A stretch of 64,000 nt of DNA from Segatella baroniae B14 (lineage in GTDB: Bacteria > Bacteroidota > Bacteroidia > Bacteroidales > Bacteroidaceae), in contig NZ_CP091799.1 in the NCBI RefSeq assembly GCF_022024235.1, positions 131,501-195,500 on the forward strand. Reading direction: 5' to 3'. The translations under genes and the position numbers were made by a program. Under the pieces are notes generated by a model that saw only the letters and a program-made list of their open reading frames with translations, was not told the origin of the DNA and searched no databases. Of the stretch, positions 9,751-18,839 are shown piece after piece; position 1 is the first letter of the stretch, and every line of letters begins with the position of its first letter.

Positions 9751-12700
9751 TTATTTTACAATATATTTGCTGGTTTGGGTATCACCATTAGCGAAATGTT
9801 TTACGATAATGTTTACACCTCTTTTAGGTGTAGCGATTTGTATTCCATCAGCTGTGAAGTATTCCTCTGAAGCAACTTCTGTAGCGCTTTCATTGATGTT
9901 GGTGATTCCTGTTGAAGTGCTGTTCAACTCAACGGCTTTGCCGAAACCACCCATCGTGTTAGCGGCCTTTACAGAATACTTCTGAGTATCATCGTCGATA
10001 GTGTAAGAATTGGTGTTTGTTATACCAATAAATTCACCGTTCGCATATACAGCATAAGCTGGAGAGTTTTCGATAGCATCCCATGTAAGGGTATTGCCTA
10101 TTACTTTTGCATTGCTTACTGTAACCTGAGCTGCGAGCTGGTCTGGTGCCCATGTGCCGAATATGTTTGCTATGCTGAACAGAGCAGCAGAGTCTGCAGA
10201 CATGGTTGTGTTATGCGTATTGGTATTTGCATCCTTTTTGAAATATACAACGTTTGTTGCAGGGGTAACAATGTTACCTTCTGTATCCATAGAGTTGTAC
10301 TCTTTAAACTGGTAAGCTACAGTGTTCATACCATCTGGTGTGAATCGTGTAGATTTTATTTCTGAAGGCTGTTCGATGATCGTGTTCAAGTATGTCAACT
10401 TAGAATTTCCACCCCAAGAACGGCCTAGGCTGAAAGAGGCTGCGTTGTTTACAATGGTACAGCTATCAAATACATATCCATACTTGCAACTTTCACCTGG
10501 GTAAGGTGCTGCAATCACGTCTTCACCATATTTGCTGTCTTTAGCGCGAGATTCATTAACAAGTTTTACCTTGTTGTAGAATACATCACCGCTACCACAG
10601 AGATAGTCTACTGTACCGTGAATTTCACCTCCTTCGAAGTAGTATTGTCCATCCGCATTACTATAATAAGTATCCTGGTAAGAAAGCATTTTCACATTCT
10701 TGCAGATAGTGCGATTACCTTTATCCTGGATAACAACTGCACGACCTGCAGCACCGCTTGAATAGTAATCGAGAGCGTTCTGAAGGGTAACGTCTTGGAT
10801 GTATGTGTTGCTACCTGTAATCAGGAATGTGGCAGTAGTACCAATACCCTCGTTCTTTACCTGTGGAGCATTAACGATGATGGTTGAGTTTGCATCTTCG
10901 CCGATGATAGAAATGTTGTTACCAGAGATTGGAGTAAGAACGGTTTCACCAAGGTCGTATGTACCCTTTGGTACGAATATATATGTGCGTGCATCGCTGC
11001 TAGCGTTAGCATTGGCTACTTCGATGGTTGTCAGTAAGTTACCAGCATCACCTTTAGCTACTACATAATAACCAGCTTCGTTCTTAGCAACTGGTGCTGA
11101 TGCAACGTTGGCTACTGTAAGTTTGTGTAAATAGATACTACCGCTGAAAGTAAGGGTAAGTTCATCTGCAGTACCTTCATAGTAGTAAGATGCCGTAGCA
11201 CCGTCCTTTGTAGCTTTAGCATCTAAAGTGCTGATCACTTCACCCTTAGAATTACTGATCGTGATGGTTCCACTGCTATATTGACAGAGAGAAGGTATAA
11301 TGTATGCGTTGCCGCCTACGAGAATCTTTACTTCATCGTTAGTTGAGAAAGTCCAACCATGTGTACTATCGTGGAACTTGCCATTGCCTTTTGAATCGAA
11401 TGCTTCGTGATCTTCTGCATAGAAATACTGATCGTTAAGGGTAAAGGTATAGCGCTTGTTGGTGCTATAGGTCTCAACTTCTGTTGCTACTGCATAGAGT
11501 GCTGTGTTACCTGTGATGGTTTCTTCTGTGGTATACTTGCGATTGCCAGAACCATTTGCATGAACAAACCAGCCACGGAACTTAGATCCGTCGGCTACTA
11601 TAACATCTTTTTCTTCGTATTTGAAGGTGCTGATAGTAGCATCTTTTTCTACATTCTGTGTACCAATAACAGAGCCATCGGTATTGTAATAAGTCAGGAT
11701 AAAGTCTGGTTTTAATACGATGTTAGCAACATAATTTATGGTCTGATCGTTAGCTGTTACAGGGATTGTTACTACTGTTGTGTCATTCTTTGTGCTATAT
11801 GTAACAGTGCCGATTTCACCATTATCAGCTACTATATTTGTAATAGGATTATTTTCGGAGATCGCAGTCTCTGTTTTAGAGATTTCGATAGTTGCAGCCT
11901 GTATATCATCAGATATTTCGTTGAAGATATCTGCCGCCATGTATTTAGTACCATTTACTTCCAGAGATCCTAGTGCAGGGGTCTTACTCATATCTACGTT
12001 GCCATAGATATCCAGCTGGAAGAGATATGCATTCTGACTTGTATTCAAGTTGGTGAATCGTAACTGGCAGTTTGTCTTGTTTACATTTACGGTAACTTCT
12101 GCGCCAGTTTGTGGATTAGCTACAGACGAACTGAGTACAACCCAGTCTTCGTCGCCATCACCTTTTGCTTCCAGTTTCCAACCACGGTTGCTACCTGTTG
12201 CTCCGTGGATAAAGTGAACTTTGCTTATGTTTGATAAAGTAGATGTTAGAATGTATGGATCAGCTGATTTATTGGCCATCAGATAGCCACCAGTCCAGTT
12301 AGGAAATTTGCTACTATTAGCATTATAATTGCTAATCTGTGTATCGAAAACAGAGAAGTTTAAAGTTTCGTGGCTGTACTTGGTATTTTGTGTTACGCTG
12401 ATAGCTTCTGTTGCATTAGCTTTAGCACTAGTCCAGTCTGTGAAGGTTGTAGAATACAAAAGCTTCTCTTGTAGGGTTCCTGCTTGAACTACTTGGATAG
12501 AGTAGAGGTATTCACTACCTGTAGCAACAATATCTACATAGCCTGCAACAACTTCGGCTGAAGTTGCTTTGTGGTCACTGGTTTGGTTGTCAGCAGCTAC
12601 GCCACCTATTGTGTAGTTCGTGCTGTAACTTGTTACCGTGACGACGTCTTTAGTAGATTTTACAGGAACTCGGATAATTGTTCCGTTGTTGAACTGAGCA

Positions 12701-12927
12701 TCTGAATCACGTTGTTTTAATTTACCATTGGTAGCATCGACATAGAGTTCGATACCAGGAATGGTTGATGCTACAGTTCCTGTAGTTTTCTCAATGCTGA
12801 GTGATTTCAGGGTCGAAGGATTTCCATTTTTAAAATCCCATAATGCTGTTATGTCTTGGGCTTTTGCGATAAGGGCAAAAAGCATCATTAGACATAACAT
12901 GCCTGTTCTAAGTAAACTTTTTTTCAT
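9751..12927 (-). CDS. Secreted multidomain CE8 pectin methylesterase with T9SS-like tail
   Basis: 1058 residues, signal peptide to about residue 23 (LIAKAQ). The C-terminal catalytic part, about 610-950, is a CE8 beta-helix with all expected motifs: SYQDTYYS (Asp752), GTVDYLCG (nucleophile Asp774) and LGRSWGG (Arg836, Trp838). It removes methyl esters from homogalacturonan. The 600 residues before it contain several beta-sandwich-like segments and an InlB-type B-repeat-like stretch at about 405-480, probably carbohydrate binding or spacer modules; no function is assigned. The last 35 residues, with ADGIQIATPKRGVNIIV and a final KYIVK, resemble the sorting tails of type IX secretion substrates. 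It has its own -7 box and terminator, so it is a single-gene unit. It is about three times the usual CE8 length. Confidence 0.92.
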   Translation of the reverse strand: MKKSLLRTGMLCLMMLFALIAKAQDITALWDFKNGNPSTLKSLSIEKTTGTVASTIPGIELYVDATNGKLKQRDSDAQFNNGTIIRVPVKSTKDVVTVTSYSTNYTIGGVAADNQTSDHKATSAEVVAGYVDIVATGSEYLYSIQVVQAGTLQEKLLYSTTFTDWTSAKANATEAISVTQNTKYSHETLNFSVFDTQISNYNANSSKFPNWTGGYLMANKSADPYILTSTLSNISKVHFIHGATGSNRGWKLEAKGDGDEDWVVLSSSVANPQTGAEVTVNVNKTNCQLRFTNLNTSQNAYLFQLDIYGNVDMSKTPALGSLEVNGTKYMAADIFNEISDDIQAATIEISKTETAISENNPITNIVADNGEIGTVTYSTKNDTTVVTIPVTANDQTINYVANIVLKPDFILTYYNTDGSVIGTQNVEKDATISTFKYEEKDVIVADGSKFRGWFVHANGSGNRKYTTEETITGNTALYAVATEVETYSTNKRYTFTLNDQYFYAEDHEAFDSKGNGKFHDSTHGWTFSTNDEVKILVGGNAYIIPSLCQYSSGTITISNSKGEVISTLDAKATKDGATASYYYEGTADELTLTFSGSIYLHKLTVANVASAPVAKNEAGYYVVAKGDAGNLLTTIEVANANASSDARTYIFVPKGTYDLGETVLTPISGNNISIIGEDANSTIIVNAPQVKNEGIGTTATFLITGSNTYIQDVTLQNALDYYSSGAAGRAVVIQDKGNRTICKNVKMLSYQDTYYSNADGQYYFEGGEIHGTVDYLCGSGDVFYNKVKLVNESRAKDSKYGEDVIAAPYPGESCKYGYVFDSCTIVNNAASFSLGRSWGGNSKLTYLNTIIEQPSEIKSTRFTPDGMNTVAYQFKEYNSMDTEGNIVTPATNVVYFKKDANTNTHNTTMSADSAALFSIANIFGTWAPDQLAAQVTVSNAKVIGNTLTWDAIENSPAYAVYANGEFIGITNTNSYTIDDDTQKYSVKAANTMGGFGKAVELNSTSTGITNINESATEVASEEYFTADGIQIATPKRGVNIIVKHFANGDTQTSKYIVK

Positions 12928-13038
12928 TATTACAGAGGTTAGTTAAAAAAATATTAAATTATTTTATTAGGTATTCCTTTTAGGTCTTCCTTTTGATTTG
13001 TTTGTTGTTTCTTAACTTACATTTATTCTTGTTCCTTG

Positions 13039-13046
13039 CAAAGGTA
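13039..13046 (-). promoter_or_regulatory. Candidate -7 box for the CE8 gene
   Basis: Minus-strand TACCTTTG matches TAnnTTTG. A matching TTTG at the usual spacing was not found. The predicted leader is about 105 bases. Confidence 0.4.
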
Positions 13047-13200
13047 AAATTAAATTTCAAATATGCTTCAGCTTTTTACCTATATTCATTTTATTGGATA
13101 AAATATCCTATAATATTATGCAAAAAATCATATTGTAGCTGCTTGCTGTTTTGCAAGATGAGATGTATTTGTGTGGTTTGACATTGAGTGATGTATTATA

Positions 13201-13231
13201 AAAAAGGCCTCGAAACATGTCGAGGCCTTTT
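13201..13231 (-). terminator. Intrinsic terminator after the PL1 gene
   Basis: Stem AAAAGGCCTCG / CGAGGCCTTTT with an 8-base loop, followed on the minus strand by a T-run. It ends the GH28-GH105/PL1 transcript. Confidence 0.88.
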
Positions 13232-13282
13232 ACTATAAAAAAAGTTTAAGTTTGTTATACTCTTATTTTTTGTATAAACTTC

Positions 13283-15661
13283 TTACTGGATAATCTTTCT
13301 GGTTTTTACAGTTCCATTCTCATATAGGGTTTTGGCAATTGTAATTTGTCCAGTTACAGGAGCGCTGATTCTTTGTCCGCTCATATTATAATATATGGTC
13401 TGAATAGGACTAGTAGAGACAGATACTTGCTGAGAAATCCCCGTGGTTGTATTCACTACCGTACCTGTAATGACAAGGTTGCTTAGACCGATTTGTTTGT
13501 AGTTTATACTATTGTCATCTTTAAGATTTCCCAAATTGTAGAAATAGAATTTGAACTGGTGTGCTTTTTCGTTAGCATTACACAGAATTGTCTGGTCAAA
13601 ATCAGTATACCAGCTACTTGCCTCCTCGTTTCTGTTTGGCTCGATGGTAGCGATATCTGTTTCGGTACCATCAGCTTCGAGATATGCGATTTTCAATGTT
13701 CCTTTGTTTGTACCAATCTTAGAAGCTCTAAAAGCAATATTGGTAGGTTGGAAGCTGAAGCCTTCTTCAGGTGTTATCGTGAATGCGGCATAATTATTTT
13801 CTGTAGCACTTGTCTCTATTGTTTCAGCTTGAAACAAAGTTTCTGTTGTACCATTGACATTTTTAGTAGAATTCAAAGTAATGCCACTACCGAGTGACAT
13901 ACTCGTTGTTTGAATTCCGGCGGTAATATTGTCAGCTATTGTTGCCGTTTCGATATTGCCAGAAGTTAAAGGCCATGTAATACTGCCCTTAGCACCATCG
14001 ATAACGACAGAAGTATCAGCAGGATCTACTCGTTCGACTTCGCGTCCGGTGTAATAGTCGATACCATCTACCTTGTTGACAGTAGGGTAGTATTCATCCA
14101 CAGAAGACTCAGCATCGGTATTTTCCCCCTTCATAATATCTTCAACCAAAGCGTTGGCATATACTTCCAGATTGGTGTAATATCCTTTTGAATCTAGCGT
14201 ATAAGTCAGTGCATCAGAAGCATCATTTGGGTTGAGGCCATTTGCATTTTCCCATACATCCGGCATACCGTCGTTATCAGTGTCAAACCCTTTTTCACGT
14301 TCACCTGTAGGGAAATTCTTCTCAGTGTAACCATCGCAATCAGCAACGACATCGATACGTCCTTTTACTTTAGTAACCGATCCTGTATAAGTAGAAGAAC
14401 CGTTTTGTGTTTCTGTCATGTAACGAGCATCTACATCATCACGGAAAAGTGATGCGCCACCGTAAGTAAGAATTTTCTGATATGCATTTTCTGCAGAATG
14501 GGTAGTAACCTCTCCGATTGGTGCCTTGGCTTCGTCGAGTTTAATCTTTACACATGGAATTCCTTTGGAATTATTGACATGTTCTACTGCTTTACCGTAA
14601 GCATAAAGAGAATCGAGGGTATAATACTCACCATTGATGGTTGGAATACCGCTGTCGTATTTTACACCACTCCAGTCATAGTTTGCTCCATATCCATTTA
14701 CATAGTTACCACTGATGAAGTAGCGACTTGTCATATCCATGAATGCATTTTCATCAGAAGAAGTCGTGCTGTTAGCGATAGAAACTTGGGTAATACGGTT
14801 TTTGTTATTTGTTTCAGGAGTAGATTTATAATAGTTGTTCACCATGTTGATATAACCACCACCAGGCCCACCATAGCATCCACCACTTCCCCAGTCAAAG
14901 ATAAGACAGTTGCGGAAGTCTACATTTTCAGCTTGTACAGCATTTTCCCATTTGTAATCATTGTATGAGGAATTGCTGGTATAACCAGTCCAGTTATAGC
15001 GTGCTCCGTTAAAGCGTGGAGCTCGGTTACTGGTGTGAGCTATCATATTGTGGTGGAAGCTGGCTAGTTTACCACCCCAGATACCACCATAGCCGTGTGC
15101 TCCTTTATCATGGCCGGCATTATTTAGACTTTCTCCATAGACACACCATTGCATGGTGAAGTTGTTGTTGTCGTAGAAAGAACCGATTTCGTCAATACTC
15201 CAACTCATAGAACAGTGATCTATAATAGCTCCTGTCAGGTTACGTCCCCAAAAAGTGTCGGCTCCATCATTGACATTTTTCTCTTGTCCACGACGAAAGC
15301 GAAGGAAACGAACTATTGTATTGTTGCCTCCTAAAGTAACGGTATAATATCTTAGAGTAATACCAGGATAAGGTGCAGTCTGGCCAAGAATGGTTGTGTT
15401 AGCAGATATTTTTACGTCAGATGCCAAGGGGATAACACCTGCTACATCAAAGACAATAATTTTTTTACCACTTGTAGTAACAGCTGCACGGAAAGAGCCT
15501 TCGCCTTTATCATTAAGGTTAGTTACATGAATCACTTTGCCACCACGTCCACCAGTTACGTATCTTCCGTGTCCTTCTGCTCCTGGGAAAGCTGGTGCTT
15601 GAGCCATGGCCGCCGTACTTGCAGCAACGGCAGCCATAGTCAATATTGATTTTAATTGCAT
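13283..15661 (-). CDS. Secreted PL1 family pectate lyase with T9SS-like tail
   Basis: 792 residues; signal peptide to about residue 20 (AAMAQ), then the typical PL1 opening AFPGAEGHGRYVTGGRGG. The parallel beta-helix (about 22-450) has the central region VNDGADTFWGRNLTGAIIDHCSMSWS and the FHHNMIAHTSNRAPRFN segment that carries the catalytic-side Arg. Around residue 460 a thrombospondin-type-3-like calcium motif appears (DTDNDGMPDVWE). A beta-sandwich follows (about 560-745), then a sorting-tail-like end (YYNMSGQRISAPVTGQITI). The enzyme cleaves de-esterified homogalacturonan by beta-elimination, and so pairs with the CE8 esterase. It lies 29 bases downstream of the GH28-GH105 gene, in the same operon. 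Confidence 0.93.
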   Translation of the reverse strand: MQLKSILTMAAVAASTAAMAQAPAFPGAEGHGRYVTGGRGGKVIHVTNLNDKGEGSFRAAVTTSGKKIIVFDVAGVIPLASDVKISANTTILGQTAPYPGITLRYYTVTLGGNNTIVRFLRFRRGQEKNVNDGADTFWGRNLTGAIIDHCSMSWSIDEIGSFYDNNNFTMQWCVYGESLNNAGHDKGAHGYGGIWGGKLASFHHNMIAHTSNRAPRFNGARYNWTGYTSNSSYNDYKWENAVQAENVDFRNCLIFDWGSGGCYGGPGGGYINMVNNYYKSTPETNNKNRITQVSIANSTTSSDENAFMDMTSRYFISGNYVNGYGANYDWSGVKYDSGIPTINGEYYTLDSLYAYGKAVEHVNNSKGIPCVKIKLDEAKAPIGEVTTHSAENAYQKILTYGGASLFRDDVDARYMTETQNGSSTYTGSVTKVKGRIDVVADCDGYTEKNFPTGEREKGFDTDNDGMPDVWENANGLNPNDASDALTYTLDSKGYYTNLEVYANALVEDIMKGENTDAESSVDEYYPTVNKVDGIDYYTGREVERVDPADTSVVIDGAKGSITWPLTSGNIETATIADNITAGIQTTSMSLGSGITLNSTKNVNGTTETLFQAETIETSATENNYAAFTITPEEGFSFQPTNIAFRASKIGTNKGTLKIAYLEADGTETDIATIEPNRNEEASSWYTDFDQTILCNANEKAHQFKFYFYNLGNLKDDNSINYKQIGLSNLVITGTVVNTTTGISQQVSVSTSPIQTIYYNMSGQRISAPVTGQITIAKTLYENGTVKTRKIIQ

Positions 15662-15690
15662 TTGTTCATTAAAATTTTGAAAATCTTTTT

Positions 15691-18261
15691 TTATTTGCTA
15701 GTTTGGATCTTCTCCAATTCAAGGGTTGCCCAAATGAAAGGACCAACACCTTTAGCGTCGTTATCACGAATAGGTTCACTGATGTAATATTCGAAGCTAC
15801 CATCACGTTTGTAGTTTGGCTTCTTTACATATGGACCAGGACCAGGGCCAAGGCCACTTACGCTACAGCATTTAGTAAGGCTGATGGTCTTATCTGCATT
15901 AACCTGAATAAACTGATTGATGATGCCGTTGTAAGCTTTGATACCAGCATTCTTGTATTTTTCTCCAAGATAGCCCTTATTGTAGCCTTTTAAGAGAACG
16001 TATGCGAACATGCTAGAAGCTGTAGATTCCAAGTAATTCTTGTCACTCTTTACATCCATGACATCATACCATACACCAGTAGTCTTATCCTGATTCTTGA
16101 TAACAGCATCCATAGCCTTTTTCAGAAGGTTGATAACCTCACCACGGCGCTCGTAATTTTCTGGCATTGCATCGAGGCATTCAGCCATAGCCATTACATA
16201 CCATCCTAAGGCACGAGCCCAAGTATGCTTGCTCTTTCCGTTTTCTTTGTCAGCCCAGAATTGAGAATGAGTCTCGTCCCAAGCGTGTTTCCAAAGCCCC
16301 GTTTTCTCATCATAAGTGCGCTTGTCGGTCTTAATCATCTGGTCTACAGCATCATCAAGATATTTTTTTGCTTTCTTAGGTTTCAGGGTCTGTACAGCAT
16401 AATTACAGTAGAAAGGTAATCCCATGAAGATACCATCGAGCCATACCTGGTTCGCATAGATGGCTTTATGCCAGTATACCCCTTCTTTGGTACGAGGTTG
16501 GTTCTGCAATTGTTTGAAGAAAGTCTTTAGTGCTTTCTCGTTTCCCTTGCGAGGGAAAAGGTTCTGCATACGAAGAATATATTTGGCTGTACGGATATTG
16601 TCTAGATTGAAATCTTCATACGCATAGCCAATGACATTTCCTTTTTCATCAATCATGGTCTCAGGATATTCCTTGAGATAGTTGATGATGTCTTCACCAC
16701 CATATTTCAGATAGGTATCGAGCATACCTTCCATTTCGATACCCATTACATAGCTCCATTTTGGCTTCTTAGAGAAATCAAGGAGATATGAGTGAGGCAC
16801 ACGCTTCATTTCGCTGTATGTAAGCCACTGTGCGTAACTCTTGTAAGGCTGTTCACCTTTGTTCAGTACTAGACTGTTGTTGATGAATACATTATCGTAA
16901 TGTACATCTTTGGTTCTTCCTGTAACCTTAACAGGCTGTTTGATAACACCATTGAATGTACAGTTCTTGAGGTTGATATCGTAGATGTTATCCACATTAT
17001 CCAATCCAATCATGAGTACACCGTACTCGCTTTTTTCGCAAGTAACGTTCTCCATGTTTACGTTACGAACAGTAGGTTCGAAGCCACGATAGCAATCTTC
17101 ATTGTTTTCGTAATCAAGATTGATTTTTAAAACAGCTTCTTTACACTGACCCACCTTCACATTGCGCATGTTGATATTTTGTATTAAGCCACCACGACAA
17201 TTGTTCGTCTTGATACGAAGTACACGTTCCAAATTAGGAGAGTCCATGTAGCAGTTTTCGGCATATACATTTTCGCAACCGCCAGAAATTTCGGAGCCGA
17301 TTACGACACCGCCATGACCGTCTTCCATTTTACAGTTGCGGATAATGATATTCTTGCTTGGTTTACCCCAGAAACGGCCATCGTTATTACGTCCACTCTT
17401 GATGGCGATGCAATCATCTCCTGTATGGAAGAGGGTATTCTGAATAATGACATTCTCACAAGCCTCAGGGTCGCAACCATCACCATTAGGACCTTCGTTC
17501 CAAATCTGAACACCGTCTACTGTGATATTTTTACACAAAAGAGGGTGGATAACCCAGAATGGAGAGCGGAGTAGAGTGACATCCTTGATGAGAATATTCT
17601 CAGAACGTACAAAGTTGATAAGTTGAGGACGAAGTCCCTGACCCATACCAAACTTACGTTCATCGAAAGGAACATCATTCTCAGCCATCTTCATGAGTTT
17701 TGCTCTGGAACCTAATTTCTGAGATTCTTTAGTAATACCAGGTTTGTATCCGAATTTTGGATTACCGTTCATAGGCCACCAAGTATCGTTAGAACCACCA
17801 CCATCGATAGTACCTTTACCTGTGATGGCAATGTCAGTAGCTTTGTAGGCATAGATACATGGAGAATAGTTCCAGCATGCCAAACCTTCCCATGAAGTAC
17901 GTACAAGAGGATATAGTTTTGGTTCGAAAGCGAAGTGCAGCGTAGCACCTTCTTCTACAACCAAGTTTACATGGCTCAACATAGTAATTGCGCCTGTAGA
18001 GTAAGTTCCTTTAGGAATGATAACATTACCGCCACCTTTTTTTGAAGCCATTGCGATAACACGATTGATGGCCTTTTGATTAGCGGCAGCCGATGCCTTT
18101 TCTGAGGCTCCATACTTGGTTACTACATAATCCTTACCTTTGATTTGTGGTAACTTCACACTTTGTTCTATCTGCTTGTACTCCTGTTCGTTCCATCCTG
18201 AAGCAAACATGCTGGCTGGAAGAAGTAGGGCAAATAGAAGAGTCCATAAAGATTTCTTCAT
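15691..18261 (-). CDS. GH28 polygalacturonase - GH105 unsaturated galacturonyl hydrolase fusion
   Basis: 856 residues with a signal peptide (MKKSLWTLLFALLLPASMFA). Residues about 40-470 are a GH28 beta-helix with the family motifs NGDGCDPE (Asp261, Asp264), HTGDDC (Asp282, Asp283), GHGG (His316) and RIK (349-351). Residues about 500-856 form a GH105 (alpha/alpha)6 domain, with NQVWLDGIFMG, HAWDETHSQFWAD (Asp662 region) and ARALGWYVMAMAECLD. GH28 hydrolyses galacturonan; GH105 removes the unsaturated uronic acid left by pectate lyase, so one protein can attack both ends of an oligosaccharide. It lacks a sorting tail, so a periplasmic location is inferred. First gene of the unit with PL1. Usually these are two separate genes. 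Confidence 0.93.
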   Translation of the reverse strand: MKKSLWTLLFALLLPASMFASGWNEQEYKQIEQSVKLPQIKGKDYVVTKYGASEKASAAANQKAINRVIAMASKKGGGNVIIPKGTYSTGAITMLSHVNLVVEEGATLHFAFEPKLYPLVRTSWEGLACWNYSPCIYAYKATDIAITGKGTIDGGGSNDTWWPMNGNPKFGYKPGITKESQKLGSRAKLMKMAENDVPFDERKFGMGQGLRPQLINFVRSENILIKDVTLLRSPFWVIHPLLCKNITVDGVQIWNEGPNGDGCDPEACENVIIQNTLFHTGDDCIAIKSGRNNDGRFWGKPSKNIIIRNCKMEDGHGGVVIGSEISGGCENVYAENCYMDSPNLERVLRIKTNNCRGGLIQNINMRNVKVGQCKEAVLKINLDYENNEDCYRGFEPTVRNVNMENVTCEKSEYGVLMIGLDNVDNIYDINLKNCTFNGVIKQPVKVTGRTKDVHYDNVFINNSLVLNKGEQPYKSYAQWLTYSEMKRVPHSYLLDFSKKPKWSYVMGIEMEGMLDTYLKYGGEDIINYLKEYPETMIDEKGNVIGYAYEDFNLDNIRTAKYILRMQNLFPRKGNEKALKTFFKQLQNQPRTKEGVYWHKAIYANQVWLDGIFMGLPFYCNYAVQTLKPKKAKKYLDDAVDQMIKTDKRTYDEKTGLWKHAWDETHSQFWADKENGKSKHTWARALGWYVMAMAECLDAMPENYERRGEVINLLKKAMDAVIKNQDKTTGVWYDVMDVKSDKNYLESTASSMFAYVLLKGYNKGYLGEKYKNAGIKAYNGIINQFIQVNADKTISLTKCCSVSGLGPGPGPYVKKPNYKRDGSFEYYISEPIRDNDAKGVGPFIWATLELEKIQTSK

Positions 18262-18488
18262 TTTTTACTTACTTTATTGTTTTGAGTTATTAGTTTCAAA
18301 ATAGTCCCCAAATATACGATTATTTATCGAAATAGTTTTGTACAAATCATCGCTTTTATAGGAATTTTTATCAAATGGCGGAAAACCAGTTTTTGATGAA
18401 GTCTTTCTCGGGGCTATTATAGTAACGTAAAGCTGGAGATATTGTGTGCGCTATCAATGTTAAAAAAATGTTTTTTTAGGATAAAGAC

Positions 18489-18519
18489 TTGCTTTTTTAT
18501 AAATTATAGTTTATATTTG
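18489..18519 (+). promoter_or_regulatory. Promoter upstream of the small ORF and rpe
   Basis: TTG at 18489-18491, 20 bases, then TATATTTG at 18512-18519: a good Bacteroidetes-type -33/-7 pair. Predicted start near 18525, giving a leader of about 165 bases before the small ORF and about 315 before rpe. Confidence 0.55.
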
Positions 18520-18563
18520 CGAAATATTTAGGTGATTTCACATTTTTTGAAATCCCCTTTTCC

Positions 18564-18590
18564 GAGGTTGGTGCATCCTGCGCCAACCTC
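18564..18590 (+). other. Stable leader hairpin 5' of rpe
   Basis: A 12-base-pair stem with one G-U pair (arms GAGGTTGGTGCA and TGCGCCAACCTC) closed by a 3-base loop, about 40 bases into the predicted rpe transcript. It is followed by TTTCGATTGT, which is weaker than a normal terminator U-run. It could be an attenuator, a processing site or a stabilising 5' structure. Confidence 0.5.
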
Positions 18591-18690
18591 TTTCGATTGT
18601 ATTCTCCAAAAAGTTTGATTTAAAAGTAATATTTGCTTCTGTATTGCGTTATCTATAAAAAGAATGTTACTTGGATAATAATAATTGCCT

Positions 18691-18816
18691 ATGAAGAAGT
18701 TTACTCTTGATGAAATGAAGCCTTCTGATCTTACAATTAGGATAATTAAGCAGTTTGCTCATACTTATCGCGTTGTGCGTATGAACAATGGCGAAAGAGT
18801 ATCATGTTTGAATTAA
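18691..18816 (+). CDS. Small protein of 41 residues, function unknown
   Basis: An ATG-to-TAA frame with sequence beginning MKKFTLDEMKPSDLTIRIIK and ending in SCLN. It lies in the rpe transcript, 23 bases before rpe and on the same strand. The PSDLTIRIIKQFAHTYRV stretch predicts an amphipathic helix with basic residues. Short Bacteroidetes proteins with a similar PS-x-x-x-hydrophobic-I-x-x-hydrophobic-A-x-x-Y-R pattern are recalled but not verified here. No function is assigned. Codon use looks like normal coding sequence. It could be a real small protein or a translated leader peptide. Confidence 0.6.
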   Translation: MKKFTLDEMKPSDLTIRIIKQFAHTYRVVRMNNGERVSCLN

Positions 18817-18839
18817 ATAATTAAGAAAAAGAAGAATAA

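Larger units (their letters stand above)
12928..13282. other. Intergenic region between CE8 and PL1 genes
   Basis: Holds the CE8 promoter candidate (minus-strand TACCTTTG at 13046-13039, about 110 bases before the start, leaving a long 5' leader) and the terminator of the PL1 gene at 13201-13231. No small gene was seen. Confidence 0.6.
18262..18690. other. Divergent intergenic region between the pectin locus and rpe
   Basis: Contains a minus-strand TATATTTG candidate for the GH28-GH105 gene (18316-18309), the rpe-side promoter (18489-18519) and a very stable hairpin (18564-18590). The stretch 18591-18690 shows nothing recognisable. Confidence 0.55.

Noticed and set aside
14498..14968. Plus-strand frame of 156 codons antisense to the PL1 gene
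   Set aside because: Antisense shadow of a recognised catalytic domain.
18564..18590. Hairpin taken as an ordinary terminator of the GH28-GH105 region
   Set aside because: The pectin genes run away from it on the minus strand, and the sequence after it on the plus strand has only three T; it is better described as part of the rpe leader.
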